Below the pieces are notes generated by a model. It saw only the letters and a list, made by a program, of their open reading frames with translations, had not been told where the DNA came from and searched no databases. The position numbers were made by a program, and so were the translations under genes. Source: Halobaculum sp. MBLA0147 (GTDB taxonomy: Archaea; Halobacteriota; Halobacteria; Halobacteriales; Haloferacaceae). Taken from it: a stretch of DNA of 64,000 nt. Where the stretch lies: assembly GCF_041361345.1 (NCBI RefSeq), contig NZ_JBGKAD010000005.1, positions 62,001-126,000 of the forward strand. The letters run 5' to 3'. Every line of letters begins with the position of its first letter. Positions within the stretch are counted from its first letter, which is position 1. This document shows positions 7,789 to 17,173 of the stretch, one piece after another.

Positions 7789-10623
7789 CTACCCAACCAA
7801 GTGCTGTATCTCCTGAGTAGGAAGCGGGTCAACCTGCTGCCGATCGCCAGTCTCCGTATAGAAGATACTAGCAGTGACCTCACGATCAGGGTAGACCTCT
7901 TGCGCAACATGATAGTACACGCTCAGCTGCTTTCGATACTCACTTTCAGCGTGCCGACCATGGTCAGTCTTGTAGTCTACAATCTCAACCTGATCAGGCG
8001 TCACGTGCATGAGGTCGACAATTCCTGAGACCGTCACACGATCATCACCAACGGACACTGGAAGATAGACTTCCTCCTCGACGAGCAGCTCACCCTCCAA
8101 CTGGTCGAGGAATCGCTTGACGTGTTCTTCATCTGCATTCCGGGGCGTACCTGCATCGCCGAGGGCGTACGCCTCGGCGAAGTCATGCACTTGTGAGCCG
8201 AACTCAGTTCCTCTCCCGCCGTCGACATCCTCAAACACGTCGTCATTCATCAGCGTGTGCGGTGTCTGCCCCTGTGGGCCCTCCGGAACAGGAATATCCA
8301 CTTGGAGCGCAGTCTGTTCCGACGGACCCAGCGTCTGCTCGTCGACATCGAGGGAAATCTCCGCAACCTCCACCGGCAGTTCTTCGATGAAACTGTTCGG
8401 GTCCTTACCAGCGCTAAACACGACGTGACTCTCAGCACGGGTGATAGCAACGTAGAGCAGCCGGCGTTCCTCGTCGTAGTTGCGAGGCAGACACTTCCGG
8501 AGGACATCAGCCTGCCAGTTGTCGTAGACGTGTGGACGGCCGTGCGCCTCCTCAGCGTACACTTTGCGCTGTCGCAATCCGATCGGGTCGTCATACGCAA
8601 TACCAGCGCTAGTCCCACCACTCGGCGGGAACCGCCCGCTGTTCATGTTCGCCAGAATGACGATCGGGTACTCAAGACCCTTCGTGGCGTGGATCGTCTG
8701 CACGGTCACTGAGTCCGTCCCGGCACTCGCGTGCACCTCGTGGGTACTCCCAGCCGTAATCGCACGCTCGATGAACTGGATGAGATCGCCGCGCGTCTGC
8801 GTGGTAGCCTCGTGAACCGACTCGAGCGTGTGGAGGACCATGTCGGCCGTTGGACCATCATACCCGTAGCGCGCAAACACGCGTCGTGCAACACCGCCGA
8901 GTGTCTCCAGCGACCGGACATCGTTGCGGAACGCGACCATGTTCTCAGGGTACGTCTCTGCGTCGAGAATCGCATCAATCTCATCGAGTGTGTAGCCCGC
9001 CTGCTCGAGCACCACCGCCCAGCCACGGTCGGTGTCGTCTTCAAGAATCCGGAGCCAAGCCAGCAAGAGCTTCGCTTGGTCTGTCCGGAAGAGCTCGATG
9101 CCACCCTCGTACGCCATGGGCAGTCCGTACTCCTCTGCGGTCTCCAACAGCTCTCGACCAAAGTCACGCGTCCGCGTCAACACGGCGATGTCACCAGGCC
9201 CCGGCGTCCGGAGTTCTCCATCCTCATTCTCTACCCGGTAGTCGTCGTTGTCGACGATTTCCTGGATCTTCGCCAGCACTGCCTCCTGTTCCTCGTCACT
9301 CCGGATCGCCTCGATGGTGGTGTTCTCGTGGTCGGTGTTTGACTGCAGTGAGACAAGCCGATCATCGATCGCAGCAACGTCAACATCGTCGTGCTTGGCT
9401 GCAGGAACACACAGAGCGTGTTCAGAGAACTCAAGAATCTCCTGTGTCGAGCGGTAGTTCTCCTTGAGTTTGACATCGGTCACAGGACGAGTCGGGAACG
9501 AGACACGCTCGTGGTCACTGTTCAGTTGCGCAGCGAACTGCGACAGCCGGTCCTCAAACTCGAGGATGTTGTCGACATCCGCATACTGGAAGCTGTAGAT
9601 ACTCTGCTTCCAGTCCCCGACAACGCAGATGTTGTTCGTGCCTGCGAGGAGCAGTGCGAGTTTGAACTGGATCTCACTCGAGTCCTGGAACTCGTCGATC
9701 ATCAGGTACTCAAATGCCAGCTCATCGCGTACCGAGTGGTCTTCACAGAGGAGAACAAACGCGAACAGCTGGAGCATCCCGAAGTTCAGGTAGTTGCGTC
9801 GCAGGGCAAACTGCAGGTACTCGTAGTAGACGTCGTGGACGAACTGTTTGAGCCCCTCTCGGTCTTCTTCGAAAGCCCGGACAGCCGTCTTGTCGGGGAC
9901 TTGCTTCCCGCTGCCGCGAATCGCTGCCTTCTCGGGTGCATCGGGCAGATAGGTCTTGTTGCGGCCGTAACGGCCAAGTTTCGACCGAAGGCGTGACTGC
10001 TTGCTGCCACCGTTCCGTGGGCGATTCATCGCGTCGAACTGCCGTTTGAACGCGGTGAAGTCTCCATCGAGGTGCTGCTCTCCATCACGGTACCAGCCGT
10101 CCGCGTCAGGGAACACGCCTTTCGCCGCCAACTGGTTGAGTAATCCGAGAAGCTCCGCAGGCTCATCGAGTGCGCGGAAGACGTCGTCATACTCGGGATG
10201 TGCGTCACTGAACCGGTCGATAAACTCGCCGAACAACGCTTGCTCGACGAGTTCGTCCTCGATGATCCGTGTCGATCCGGTGATCCGGTCGTCGATCCCG
10301 AGATAGGTTGGCGCATCGTGGCCGTGTTCGTCGAGCAGGTCGTAACACAGTGAGTGGAAGGTCTGAATCGGTGCATCCGCAAGCTCCCGCATCCCGTAGT
10401 GACAGTGTCCGACGATCCGCTCTTTCATTTCGCTGGCCGCGTTGTCGGTGAACGTCACCAGCAGGACGTCCGAAGGATCAACATCCGTTTGCGAGACGAT
10501 GGTAGCGTACCGACGTGTGACGGTGAAGGTCTTGCCCGTGCCAGCGCCGGCGTCGACGCGATACAATCCATCGATGTTCTCGATCAGATCTCCTTGCTGG
10601 TCGTTCGGCGTAGGCTCACTCAT
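7789..10623 (-). CDS. AddA-like UvrD helicase with PD-(D/E)XK nuclease
   Basis: 944-residue superfamily 1A helicase fused to a C-terminal nuclease, the AddA/RecB architecture for double-strand end processing. Walker A (GAGTGKT) is near residue 29, motif II (IDEFQDSSE) near 310, motif III (GDWKQSIYSF) near 336, motif V (TIHATKGLEYP) near 648 and motif VI (LLYVAITRAE) near 722. The nuclease strand reads GIVDLMHV then EIVDYKTD near 884-902, followed by QLSVYY (QxxxY). The start ATG overlaps the stop of the upstream gene (ATGA), so both are translated from one message. The nearest alternative is a defence-type UvrD helicase. Haloarchaea normally use Mre11-Rad50/HerA-NurA, so this is probably an acquired function. 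Confidence 0.85.
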   Translation of the reverse strand: MSEPTPNDQQGDLIENIDGLYRVDAGAGTGKTFTVTRRYATIVSQTDVDPSDVLLVTFTDNAASEMKERIVGHCHYGMRELADAPIQTFHSLCYDLLDEHGHDAPTYLGIDDRITGSTRIIEDELVEQALFGEFIDRFSDAHPEYDDVFRALDEPAELLGLLNQLAAKGVFPDADGWYRDGEQHLDGDFTAFKRQFDAMNRPRNGGSKQSRLRSKLGRYGRNKTYLPDAPEKAAIRGSGKQVPDKTAVRAFEEDREGLKQFVHDVYYEYLQFALRRNYLNFGMLQLFAFVLLCEDHSVRDELAFEYLMIDEFQDSSEIQFKLALLLAGTNNICVVGDWKQSIYSFQYADVDNILEFEDRLSQFAAQLNSDHERVSFPTRPVTDVKLKENYRSTQEILEFSEHALCVPAAKHDDVDVAAIDDRLVSLQSNTDHENTTIEAIRSDEEQEAVLAKIQEIVDNDDYRVENEDGELRTPGPGDIAVLTRTRDFGRELLETAEEYGLPMAYEGGIELFRTDQAKLLLAWLRILEDDTDRGWAVVLEQAGYTLDEIDAILDAETYPENMVAFRNDVRSLETLGGVARRVFARYGYDGPTADMVLHTLESVHEATTQTRGDLIQFIERAITAGSTHEVHASAGTDSVTVQTIHATKGLEYPIVILANMNSGRFPPSGGTSAGIAYDDPIGLRQRKVYAEEAHGRPHVYDNWQADVLRKCLPRNYDEERRLLYVAITRAESHVVFSAGKDPNSFIEELPVEVAEISLDVDEQTLGPSEQTALQVDIPVPEGPQGQTPHTLMNDDVFEDVDGGRGTEFGSQVHDFAEAYALGDAGTPRNADEEHVKRFLDQLEGELLVEEEVYLPVSVGDDRVTVSGIVDLMHVTPDQVEIVDYKTDHGRHAESEYRKQLSVYYHVAQEVYPDREVTASIFYTETGDRQQVDPLPTQEIQHLVG

Positions 10624-13205
10624 CGGTCACCCTCCAAGAGCAGATCGCGATTGTCCACGTAGCGATAGTTTGGCTCCCCGCCCAATCCCTCAACGGGGAA
10701 CCGTTCCTCGCCGGCGCGCCGGCGGTTCAGCTCTTCCAGTCGTTCGTCGACAAACGTCTCGAAGGCGTCGAGATCGCCTTCGAAGAAGGCTTGCCCCCGA
10801 GTGCGTGTCAGCTGCCGCATCACCTGTTCACAGCCTGTCTCGACGTATTTGTAGTCTCCAACGTGGTCTTTCATCTGGCTCGTCAGTTCTGCGCCGAATG
10901 GTGAGTTGATGAGTTCCTCACTGTCAGTCGTTGCCGGGAGCGAGGCTCCATCGAAGACTGCGGCGTAGTCCGCGTACGCCACCTGCGAGAGTGTCTTTTG
11001 ACACTTGTTCGCTCCATCTGCAACGACCTCCTCGAAGAACGCCTCTGAGGCGGCGTACTCCTTGAACGAGACCGGGTGATACGAGATCGTTGTCAGCGTG
11101 TCCTCGAGATCGGCATCCCCGGTGACGATATCATCGAGCGTCTCGAGGAAGTGGAAGAACGTGAACTCTAGGTGCTGATCAGGCTGCTGTGACCGCCAGT
11201 GGGCGAGATACAACAGCGCTTGGAAGTCAGGCGTATCATTGGGCGGGTCGAGTGCGGAGTTCGTGACAACCTCTGAGGCGCTCTTCCGTGAGCTACTCTT
11301 GTGATCGATCAACTGGGTCGGCGAGTGGACCAGATCGATCTTCCCTTTCAGACCCAGGGTCTCATTCTCGAACCACCGTTCGGTAACAGGCGAGTCAACG
11401 GGCTTGTCGAAACGCTCGGCAAAGGCATTGCTGCCCCACCCGCTTGTCGGAGTGAGAAACTCTCCGTCGACTGGCGTGTTCTCGTCGAAGAAGGCCACGA
11501 TGGTCTCTAACCCAGCGCGATACTTTGTTCGCCGCGTCGCCTCATCCACAGATCGGATGAATGGCCGTGTCTCGGCGAGCATATACGACACGACATCGTC
11601 GATGATCTCGGCGTCGACGAACTCCGGGTGGGTGACGTAGAACTCCGCGAAGTCGTGGAAGAGGTTCCCTTCCTTCAAGTAGTCCTTGTCAGGCCCTTCG
11701 ACGAGCCTGTCAAAGAAGTAGTCGCGCGGCGAGTTCACGTACGTACTCAGAGTCGATTGACTGATCGTCGAGACCTCGTTCGTTGTCACGTCGACCGATT
11801 CCTTTTCGAACCCACGACCGGCGTGCCCATCCCACCGCGTGTGTGAGGTTGCATCGAGGTCGCTGAACCGCTCGAACTCCTCATCGAGCAACTCTTCGAA
11901 ATAGAGACACGGGGTGACTGATGATCCGCCTCGTGCATCTTGAACGAGGTAGTACTGCGTCGCCCCACTCTGGAGTAGGAGTTGGAACTGGGTGATGTTG
12001 CGTGTGTACTGCGCGTCCTGATCGACCCACGGCCGTCGTGGCGGCGAATGCGTCCAGTCCTCATCCAGCCCCAAGTAGAAGACGACTGGCCGGTCGACGT
12101 AGGCTGCCGATTTCGCATCGGCGAGCAGCACGCCTTCGTTGTCACGATCGACAGGCACCTCGTAGCTTTGGAGATAGAAGACAAGTTGCTCCACAGTACG
12201 CTCGGTCGCATTCGCGTCGGCGAGACCGAGTGCGTCGAGTTCATCACGGAATGCGTCAAGACGGCGATCGGTCTTGTCCTCGAATCGAGTGAGCGCATCG
12301 CTAAACGTCCGCTCCTCGATGTGGGTGCAGAAGTCGACAACCCAATCCAGCTCAGCAGCCTCGACCTCGTACAGGCGCTTCTCGTCATGCTCGACAGCAA
12401 GCGAGATATCGAGCCGTGCAAGCAGTGGACGAATGTCGCCTACGCGAGTGTCACTGCCGCCGTGTGCGGCTCGAAGCAACTGTACGAACGTCCGGTGATC
12501 AGGATGGTCTGCAAACCCAGGTCCACCGTAGAACGGGATGTTGTTCGCCTCAAATACAGCCTCGATGAGTGCAGAGAATTCGCTTTCCCGATTGAGCACG
12601 ACGGCGATGTCGTTGGCATTCTCGTCGGTGACGGCGTCCACGACTGTGTCGACAATTGCTGTCGAGGAGTCAAAGATGTGGAACGGTGGGTACTCGAACA
12701 CCTGTTGATCGAAGGTGTCGTAGGCATCGTACTCGGCTGGGAGGATGGAACGTTCAAGTTGCGTCAGCTGGTCCTCACCAACGACGGCAACGTTCTGGCT
12801 GGCGTCGATCCGATACTCAGTGAGCCGCTGTGAGGTCGTCCCGAGATCAGCAATGTGTTCGACCGCTTGGCGCGTGGCGGCGTCAACGTACGCATCGTAG
12901 TCTAGGATCGCCTCACGACTACCCTGGTGCTCCCAGCACTGGAGTATATTCCCGATCGCGTAGGCACCGCGCTTCCAGTCCAAGTCGGTCTGCTCGATCA
13001 GTTCTAAGAACGCGATCCGGTCCTCGGCCTCCTCGCGCCGCCCCGCCGCAAGACGGCGTGGTGTGATCGCAAACGTGCCGAGATGGGGTCTCTTGATCCG
13101 CCGATTCAACGCACTCGCCAGCGGCGCGTCTGGCACCACGACGAGATCGTAGTCTGCGACTTCCTCGTAGAGATCATCAATCGGCTTGGCCCGGGCAAAT
13201 GACAC
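10620..13205 (-). CDS. AddB-like protein with PD-(D/E)XK nuclease
   Basis: 861 residues from the GTG at 13205. A longer frame to 13334 exists, but its extra 43 residues are Cys/Arg/Trp-rich and unlike the rest. A TATA box centred 27 bases upstream fixes the shorter, leaderless start. The N-terminal half has a degenerate helicase fold without Walker A (LVVVPDAPLASALNRR, then DIAVVLNRESEF), as in AddB. The C-terminal nuclease shows GKIDLVHS, LIDHKSS and FQALLYLAHW (QxxxY). AddB normally holds an Fe-S cluster with four cysteines around the nuclease. Here the first position reads NSPRDYFF and the C-terminus has one Cys only, so the cluster is missing. It is the first gene of the operon with the addA-like gene. 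Confidence 0.8.
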   Translation of the reverse strand: MSFARAKPIDDLYEEVADYDLVVVPDAPLASALNRRIKRPHLGTFAITPRRLAAGRREEAEDRIAFLELIEQTDLDWKRGAYAIGNILQCWEHQGSREAILDYDAYVDAATRQAVEHIADLGTTSQRLTEYRIDASQNVAVVGEDQLTQLERSILPAEYDAYDTFDQQVFEYPPFHIFDSSTAIVDTVVDAVTDENANDIAVVLNRESEFSALIEAVFEANNIPFYGGPGFADHPDHRTFVQLLRAAHGGSDTRVGDIRPLLARLDISLAVEHDEKRLYEVEAAELDWVVDFCTHIEERTFSDALTRFEDKTDRRLDAFRDELDALGLADANATERTVEQLVFYLQSYEVPVDRDNEGVLLADAKSAAYVDRPVVFYLGLDEDWTHSPPRRPWVDQDAQYTRNITQFQLLLQSGATQYYLVQDARGGSSVTPCLYFEELLDEEFERFSDLDATSHTRWDGHAGRGFEKESVDVTTNEVSTISQSTLSTYVNSPRDYFFDRLVEGPDKDYLKEGNLFHDFAEFYVTHPEFVDAEIIDDVVSYMLAETRPFIRSVDEATRRTKYRAGLETIVAFFDENTPVDGEFLTPTSGWGSNAFAERFDKPVDSPVTERWFENETLGLKGKIDLVHSPTQLIDHKSSSRKSASEVVTNSALDPPNDTPDFQALLYLAHWRSQQPDQHLEFTFFHFLETLDDIVTGDADLEDTLTTISYHPVSFKEYAASEAFFEEVVADGANKCQKTLSQVAYADYAAVFDGASLPATTDSEELINSPFGAELTSQMKDHVGDYKYVETGCEQVMRQLTRTRGQAFFEGDLDAFETFVDERLEELNRRRAGEERFPVEGLGGEPNYRYVDNRDLLLEGDR

Positions 13206-13228
13206 GCCGGCAAGAGACGGGCGTCGGG

Positions 13229-13235
13229 TATAAAA
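13229..13235 (-). promoter_or_regulatory. TATA box of addB-addA-like operon
   Basis: On the minus strand TTTTATA, centred 27 bases before the GTG at 13205. It fixes the start of the AddB-like gene and implies leaderless transcription of the operon. The rest of the gap 13236-13730 holds no gene that I can support. Confidence 0.65.
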
Positions 13236-13730
13236 TTCAGCACGGTGAAAACTCGAGTGGCAGCAAGGTCTACAACCGAGTGGTCCCGCTCTTCTACCCC
13301 ATTTGTGAATAGCGAAAACAGGTGGGACCCACACCCCTTTTTCGATATGAAATCGGGGGGTGCGTGGGATCTTACCTCAGTCTACTGCTTTTTGAGATGT
13401 GACGCAAAGCTGGACACTTCCATTTTCGCTCTTTCCGACGAGAAGGAGAGACCAGACATCTTTACACTCCACAAACATCATTTCAAATGAATGTGAGTTA
13501 CTGTCTGTATCTTCCAATCGGCACTCGCTGGACAGACAACTGATCACGACGTGTACCGGATGAGGTACTAGTTACATATGGCTGACACTCCGGGTACACT
13601 CGAAAGCCGGGGTACGACTTCTGAAAGATTACGCTGCACGGCTGGGCGTTACACTTGAAATGTGGTGTTTACCCTGATACTCTGGCGTTAGAATAGAGTT
13701 AACAAGAAACCCATACCGCCCTCATATCTC

Positions 13731-14543
13731 TCAGAGGTTGGTTGACCTTCGAACAATCACGTCGTCTTCTACCGCGATGACATCCTTCTCAATGAGGTGT
13801 TCAACAGCATCCTCTATATCCCCGGGGGAAAGGTCGACCGCGGCTTCCAACTCCGACCGCGAAATCGATTTGTCAAAGGTCTGCAACACTTCGAGTTCCC
13901 GGTAGACTCGTTCGGTGATTTCGGAGACCCGCTCGGCCAACGGCGTTGAGATATTGTGCTGCTCTTCGAGTTCCAGTAATGCCCCGTTCGCGTGTGTGAC
14001 GAATAACTCCTGTCCCAGCAAGTCGATCTGCTGTTCCAACTCGTCCTCGATAACGTCGAAATCGAGTTCGGTCTGCACGAGCGAAAACATATCTTCAATG
14101 TCGTCTGTTCGCCCGGCAACTGACTTGAATAGGAAGATGTCCTCGGAACTGACCAGCGCGACTGACAACCTCCCGGCGTCGAGGTAGGCTTCACTTCGCC
14201 GGCGCATCCCTTCAGAGAGAACGAGCTTGTCGATCACTTGTTGGTTGAAGATGTCGATCCGACACCCGTCGTCGTTCTCGAGAATCCGCTGCGCTCCGAG
14301 ATTGTCGTACTCCTCCCCGGGTTCTTTGACGATGTCGTACCCGTTGTCCAGCAAGACTGCCTGTAGGACTCAGAGGTTGTCGGCGTCGGTGACGATCAGA
14401 TCGATGTACTTGGTTGTTTCCTTGAGACCACGGAACGACATCGCACCGCCCCCGATCAGGTAGACGGTCAGGTCGATTTCGAGCTGCCTGCTGACCCGTC
14501 GCAATTCAGACTCGATGTACTCGCTGTCGAGGCGCCCCCTCAT
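13731..14543 (-). pseudogene. Nucleotidyltransferase toxin (MNT/AbiEii-like), nonsense mutation
   Basis: Reading 14543 to 13731 in one frame gives about 270 residues interrupted by TGA at 14367-14369. The N-terminal part has the GGGAMSF motif of MNT-fold nucleotidyltransferases followed by TTKYIDLIV. In the active motif this is KDIDLI, so the first metal-binding aspartate is now tyrosine. The stop reads DNL-stop-VLQAV, and CGA (Arg) to TGA is a simple explanation. The C-terminal 110 residues are helical. This is the toxin partner of the HTH gene at 15030-15950. Two independent lesions suggest the toxin is dead, unless TGA is read through. Confidence 0.8.
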
Positions 14544-14544
14544 A

Positions 14545-15029
14545 GAAATCCCAAGGCGGAAACCCACGACTTCAGTTGTGGGAGGAAGCCGACACGGTAC
14601 TGTGCAACCGCCGGAATAGGGAGGGTCGGGTTTTCTACCGATGCGGAGCTGTTAGGTGGCATGAGTGAGTACAACAGGACGCACTCTGAGCGAGCCAAAC
14701 TGGCTCGCTGGGAGGGGCGTTCGTAGGCACGCCCTGAACTCGGGGTCAGATGACGCGCCGCCGCTCTCGCCACATCTCGTGGCGGTGACGCGGTGGGAGA
14801 CCACCGAGAATTAAAGTGGTGTGAGCCAGCCGGTCGGACGCTTTGCGTCCGAACGTGCCTCTCCATGGGCCAGCGCCTCGCCGGATAAAGCCCGGCGGGA
14901 GTACGCCGGCGGGAACCATCCCGTTCCCACCGGCAGAACGCTGTGCGTGCAACCTGCCTGTGACGGCGGACAAAGCGTGGGCCGAAACCCCACCGTGGGG
15001 GAAAGCCCATGACTTCAGTCATGGGTAGC
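14545..15029. mobile_element. IS200/IS605-derived non-autonomous element (PATE-like)
   Basis: About 485 bases with no credible gene, bounded by two near-identical hairpins with ACTTCAGT loops: CCCACGACTTCAGTTGTGGG at 14563-14582 and CCCATGACTTCAGTCATGGG at 15006-15025. Such end hairpins are typical of IS200/IS605 and tnpB elements. Palindrome-associated non-autonomous derivatives (PATEs) are known in haloarchaea. The element sits exactly between the HTH gene (stop 15030) and the nucleotidyltransferase (start 14543). The inner 270 bases are G+C-rich and could be what is left of a guide-RNA region. Exact ends are estimated. Confidence 0.65.
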
Positions 15030-15950
15030 TTACACTGCCACCCCGTATTCGTCGGCGAGTTCACGGAACTCTTCCCATCGCGGGAGGCGCTCCGCCCGAC
15101 TCTCTCCCTCGGTGTCGAGGTACTCGAAGAGATTCGAGGCCCGCTCGACGACATCGTATTTTTGTGCAGCTCCGAACAACTCGTCGCGGCCGATTGTCGT
15201 CCCGCTGATCAGGAGCAGGCAGTAGGACTGCGAGCGCGGTCCGTCGTCGATTACGAGCATGTGGCAACACAACTCCGCCGGCGATACGTCATCAACCAAC
15301 TCTGAGTACAGGTAGTACCGACGCTGGCGAGCCATCAATGGGAGATCGTACGCTTGGAACAGTTCCGGCCCCGTCAGGTGAAACGCATCGTCCTCAATCT
15401 CGGCGCGAGTCTGGACGAGAACCTCGTCTAGCGACTCCCAGAGGATTGTGAACGACTCGACGTGATCTTCGACACGATGTCTGTGGCGCAGGTGCGCAAA
15501 CTCACGTGCCACAGTAGACAGTTCCTCGAAATCATCGTTGAGTGTGTACTCCCCGTTCGTCTTGTAGATCATCCCTCGGTTCTCTAGTGGGGATAACGAC
15601 CGATGTACTGTGCTCCGATGGACATCGACTTGCTTCGCGAGTTGGGGAGCAGTCGCCGGCGACTGCAGGTGGTACAGAATCCGCAGCGTCGCGCCGCCAA
15701 GCAATTCAGGAAACGGGATGTGGGTGTACTGTTGGACAAACCTTTCGAACAGTTCAATGGCGCGAGCGTCTGACCGATTGATCTGCTTCCGCTTTCCCTC
15801 GCGAGTGGTGTGAACTAGTCCTTTTGATTCCATCCGGCCAACGAGTTCGGACACGTAGCTGCGGCTTCGGTTGAGTTCTTCGGTGAGTCCCGAAACCGTT
15901 GACTCACGCTGAAGAGCTTCTAGCGCCTGAAGCTCTGCCGTCGTGTACAC
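15030..15950 (-). CDS. Two-winged-helix regulator, antitoxin of nucleotidyltransferase
   Basis: 306 residues from a GTG start. A TATA box (TTTATA on the minus strand, 15975-15980) lies 27 bases upstream, so the transcript is leaderless. Two winged-helix units are visible, at about residues 1-60 (TVSGLTEELNRSRSYVSELV) and 85-145 (TAPQLAKQVDVHRSTVHRSL). A C-terminal domain of about 150 residues is of the kind found next to AbiEii/MNT-like toxins. It probably represses its own operon and neutralises the downstream toxin. It remains intact although the toxin gene is broken, and the IS-derived element begins directly at its stop codon. Confidence 0.75.
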   Translation of the reverse strand: MYTTAELQALEALQRESTVSGLTEELNRSRSYVSELVGRMESKGLVHTTREGKRKQINRSDARAIELFERFVQQYTHIPFPELLGGATLRILYHLQSPATAPQLAKQVDVHRSTVHRSLSPLENRGMIYKTNGEYTLNDDFEELSTVAREFAHLRHRHRVEDHVESFTILWESLDEVLVQTRAEIEDDAFHLTGPELFQAYDLPLMARQRRYYLYSELVDDVSPAELCCHMLVIDDGPRSQSYCLLLISGTTIGRDELFGAAQKYDVVERASNLFEYLDTEGESRAERLPRWEEFRELADEYGVAV

Positions 15951-15974
15951 TGTGTTGCGTATTTACGAAGCGAT

Positions 15975-15980
15975 TATAAA
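15975..15980 (-). promoter_or_regulatory. TATA box of the HTH antitoxin gene
   Basis: TTTATA on the minus strand, centred 27 bases before the GTG at 15950. It supports the GTG start and leaderless transcription. Confidence 0.6.
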
Positions 15981-16104
15981 TGAGTTGGGGGTTTTGCAAC
16001 GTCAGACCGCTACATAGGCGGCGTGGCAATCACCACGGAATCTTCCGGTAGTCCATTCACGTTGATTGTGAGACCGTGGATCGTCACCGCGTTGTCGGCT
16101 TCAT

Positions 16105-16124
16105 CCCACCGCTGAAGCGGTGGG
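16105..16124. repeat. Hairpin resembling an IS200/IS605 end
   Basis: CCCACCGCTGAAGCGGTGGG, an 8-bp stem with a 4-base loop, in the gene-free stretch 15981-16337. Haloarchaeal tnpB elements end in hairpins of this form. No transposase remains nearby, so this may be a solo end left after loss of an element, beside a toxin gene that has lost its start. Confidence 0.4.
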
Positions 16125-16337
16125 CCTCCGCTCACTCAATATCACGATGGCAGTCAGCCACGGGCGACCGTGACGGCGGCGATGCGGTCGGACGCATACA
16201 GTGTCGGCGAGTCTGCCAGCGCAAGTATCGTGTGTCATGCGTTCGTCGGTATCGTGGACCGACGCCAGCGCCCAGTTACCGTTGCTATGTCACTGGGTAC
16301 ATAGGCTTATGTCTGTAGAACTAGAAATATAGGGTGA

Positions 16338-16646
16338 CGGACGGCGTCCTACACGACGACCGCAGACTGGCAGGCGGTTGAGGCCGACTATGTCGTCGAC
16401 GTGACCATCTGCCGTACAGAAGACGAGACGTATCCATGCGGGTGGGACTATGCACACCACCTTGGGGAAGTCGGTGGAGAGACCCTCCTGCGATACGACA
16501 ATGCTCACGAACGCACGAGGGGCCACAAGCGTCATACTCAGAATGATACTAAGGAGATCGAGTTTCCCGGGATGCTGACGCTGTACGATCGGTTCAAACA
16601 CGAGGCCGAGGAGATGACACCCATCGAATGGAACTGGCCGACATAG
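16338..16646 (+). pseudogene. TumE-like (DUF6516) toxin, start codon lost
   Basis: The frame is open from 16338 to the stop at 16646, but no ATG, GTG or TTG occurs before GTG at 16401. The family-like sequence starts well before that (TADWQAVEADYVVDV). From 16401 on, GGETLLRYDNAHE, GHKRHT and FPGMLTLYDRF match the TumE/DUF6516 family, presumed RNA-targeting toxins. A product from GTG 16401 would be 81 residues and lack about 16 conserved N-terminal residues. The antitoxin gene follows after 23 bases. The 5' end may have been damaged by an insertion, since an IS-type hairpin lies 210 bases upstream. Confidence 0.65.
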
Positions 16647-16669
16647 GACACCATCAAGAGGATCAAACC

Positions 16670-17074
16670 ATGCCCACGCTCACAGTCACTGTCGGCAATC
16701 ATGATCACCTCAACGAGCGAACGTGTCGTCGGATTGAGGCAGCCCAAGACGGAGAGGAACTCAAAGACGCCCAGCCCGTGTTGAATTTCAGCTCATACGC
16801 AGAGCTGAATCGGCTCCTCAGTCCGGCAAACCTAGAGTTGCTGGAGACGATTGCCCAGCATAGCCCCGAGAGTATCAGTGCCACCGCTGAGTTGGTGGAC
16901 CGTGACTACAAGCAGGTGCATCGCAACCTCACCGAACTCGCAGATATCGGCGTAATCGAATTCGACGAGATGGGACCAGGACAGCCGAAGCAACCACTGC
17001 TCGCTTACGACGGGTTGGAGATTGATATCCCGTTCACGCCGTCAGATGAAGATGTCAATCCTGTCGCTCCCTGA
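16670..17074 (+). CDS. TumA-like antitoxin, HVO_A0114-type HTH protein
   Basis: 134 residues. A winged-helix of the MarR type lies at about residues 55-115 (SPANLELLETIAQHSPES, then VDRDYKQVHRNLTELADIG). The N-terminal 50 residues resemble the region of HVO_A0114-family DNA-binding proteins that binds the partner toxin. It lies 23 bases after the TumE-like gene, in the toxin-then-antitoxin order usual for this pair. It likely represses the module and blocks the toxin. The antitoxin looks intact while its toxin probably is not. Confidence 0.7.
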   Translation: MPTLTVTVGNHDHLNERTCRRIEAAQDGEELKDAQPVLNFSSYAELNRLLSPANLELLETIAQHSPESISATAELVDRDYKQVHRNLTELADIGVIEFDEMGPGQPKQPLLAYDGLEIDIPFTPSDEDVNPVAP

Positions 17075-17173
17075 TCTATGAGAGGTGTCGAGTGAACGCG
17101 TGTGACGGAGGCGCTGTGTAACGGTATATCAGCTCCCTTGTTGTTTTATTAGCTGGCGCACCGATTCGACGAG

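Noticed and set aside
13206-13334. 43-residue N-terminal extension of the AddB-like protein
   Set aside because: Cys/Trp/Arg-rich, unlike the rest of the protein, and it lies upstream of a TATA box that fits the start at 13205.
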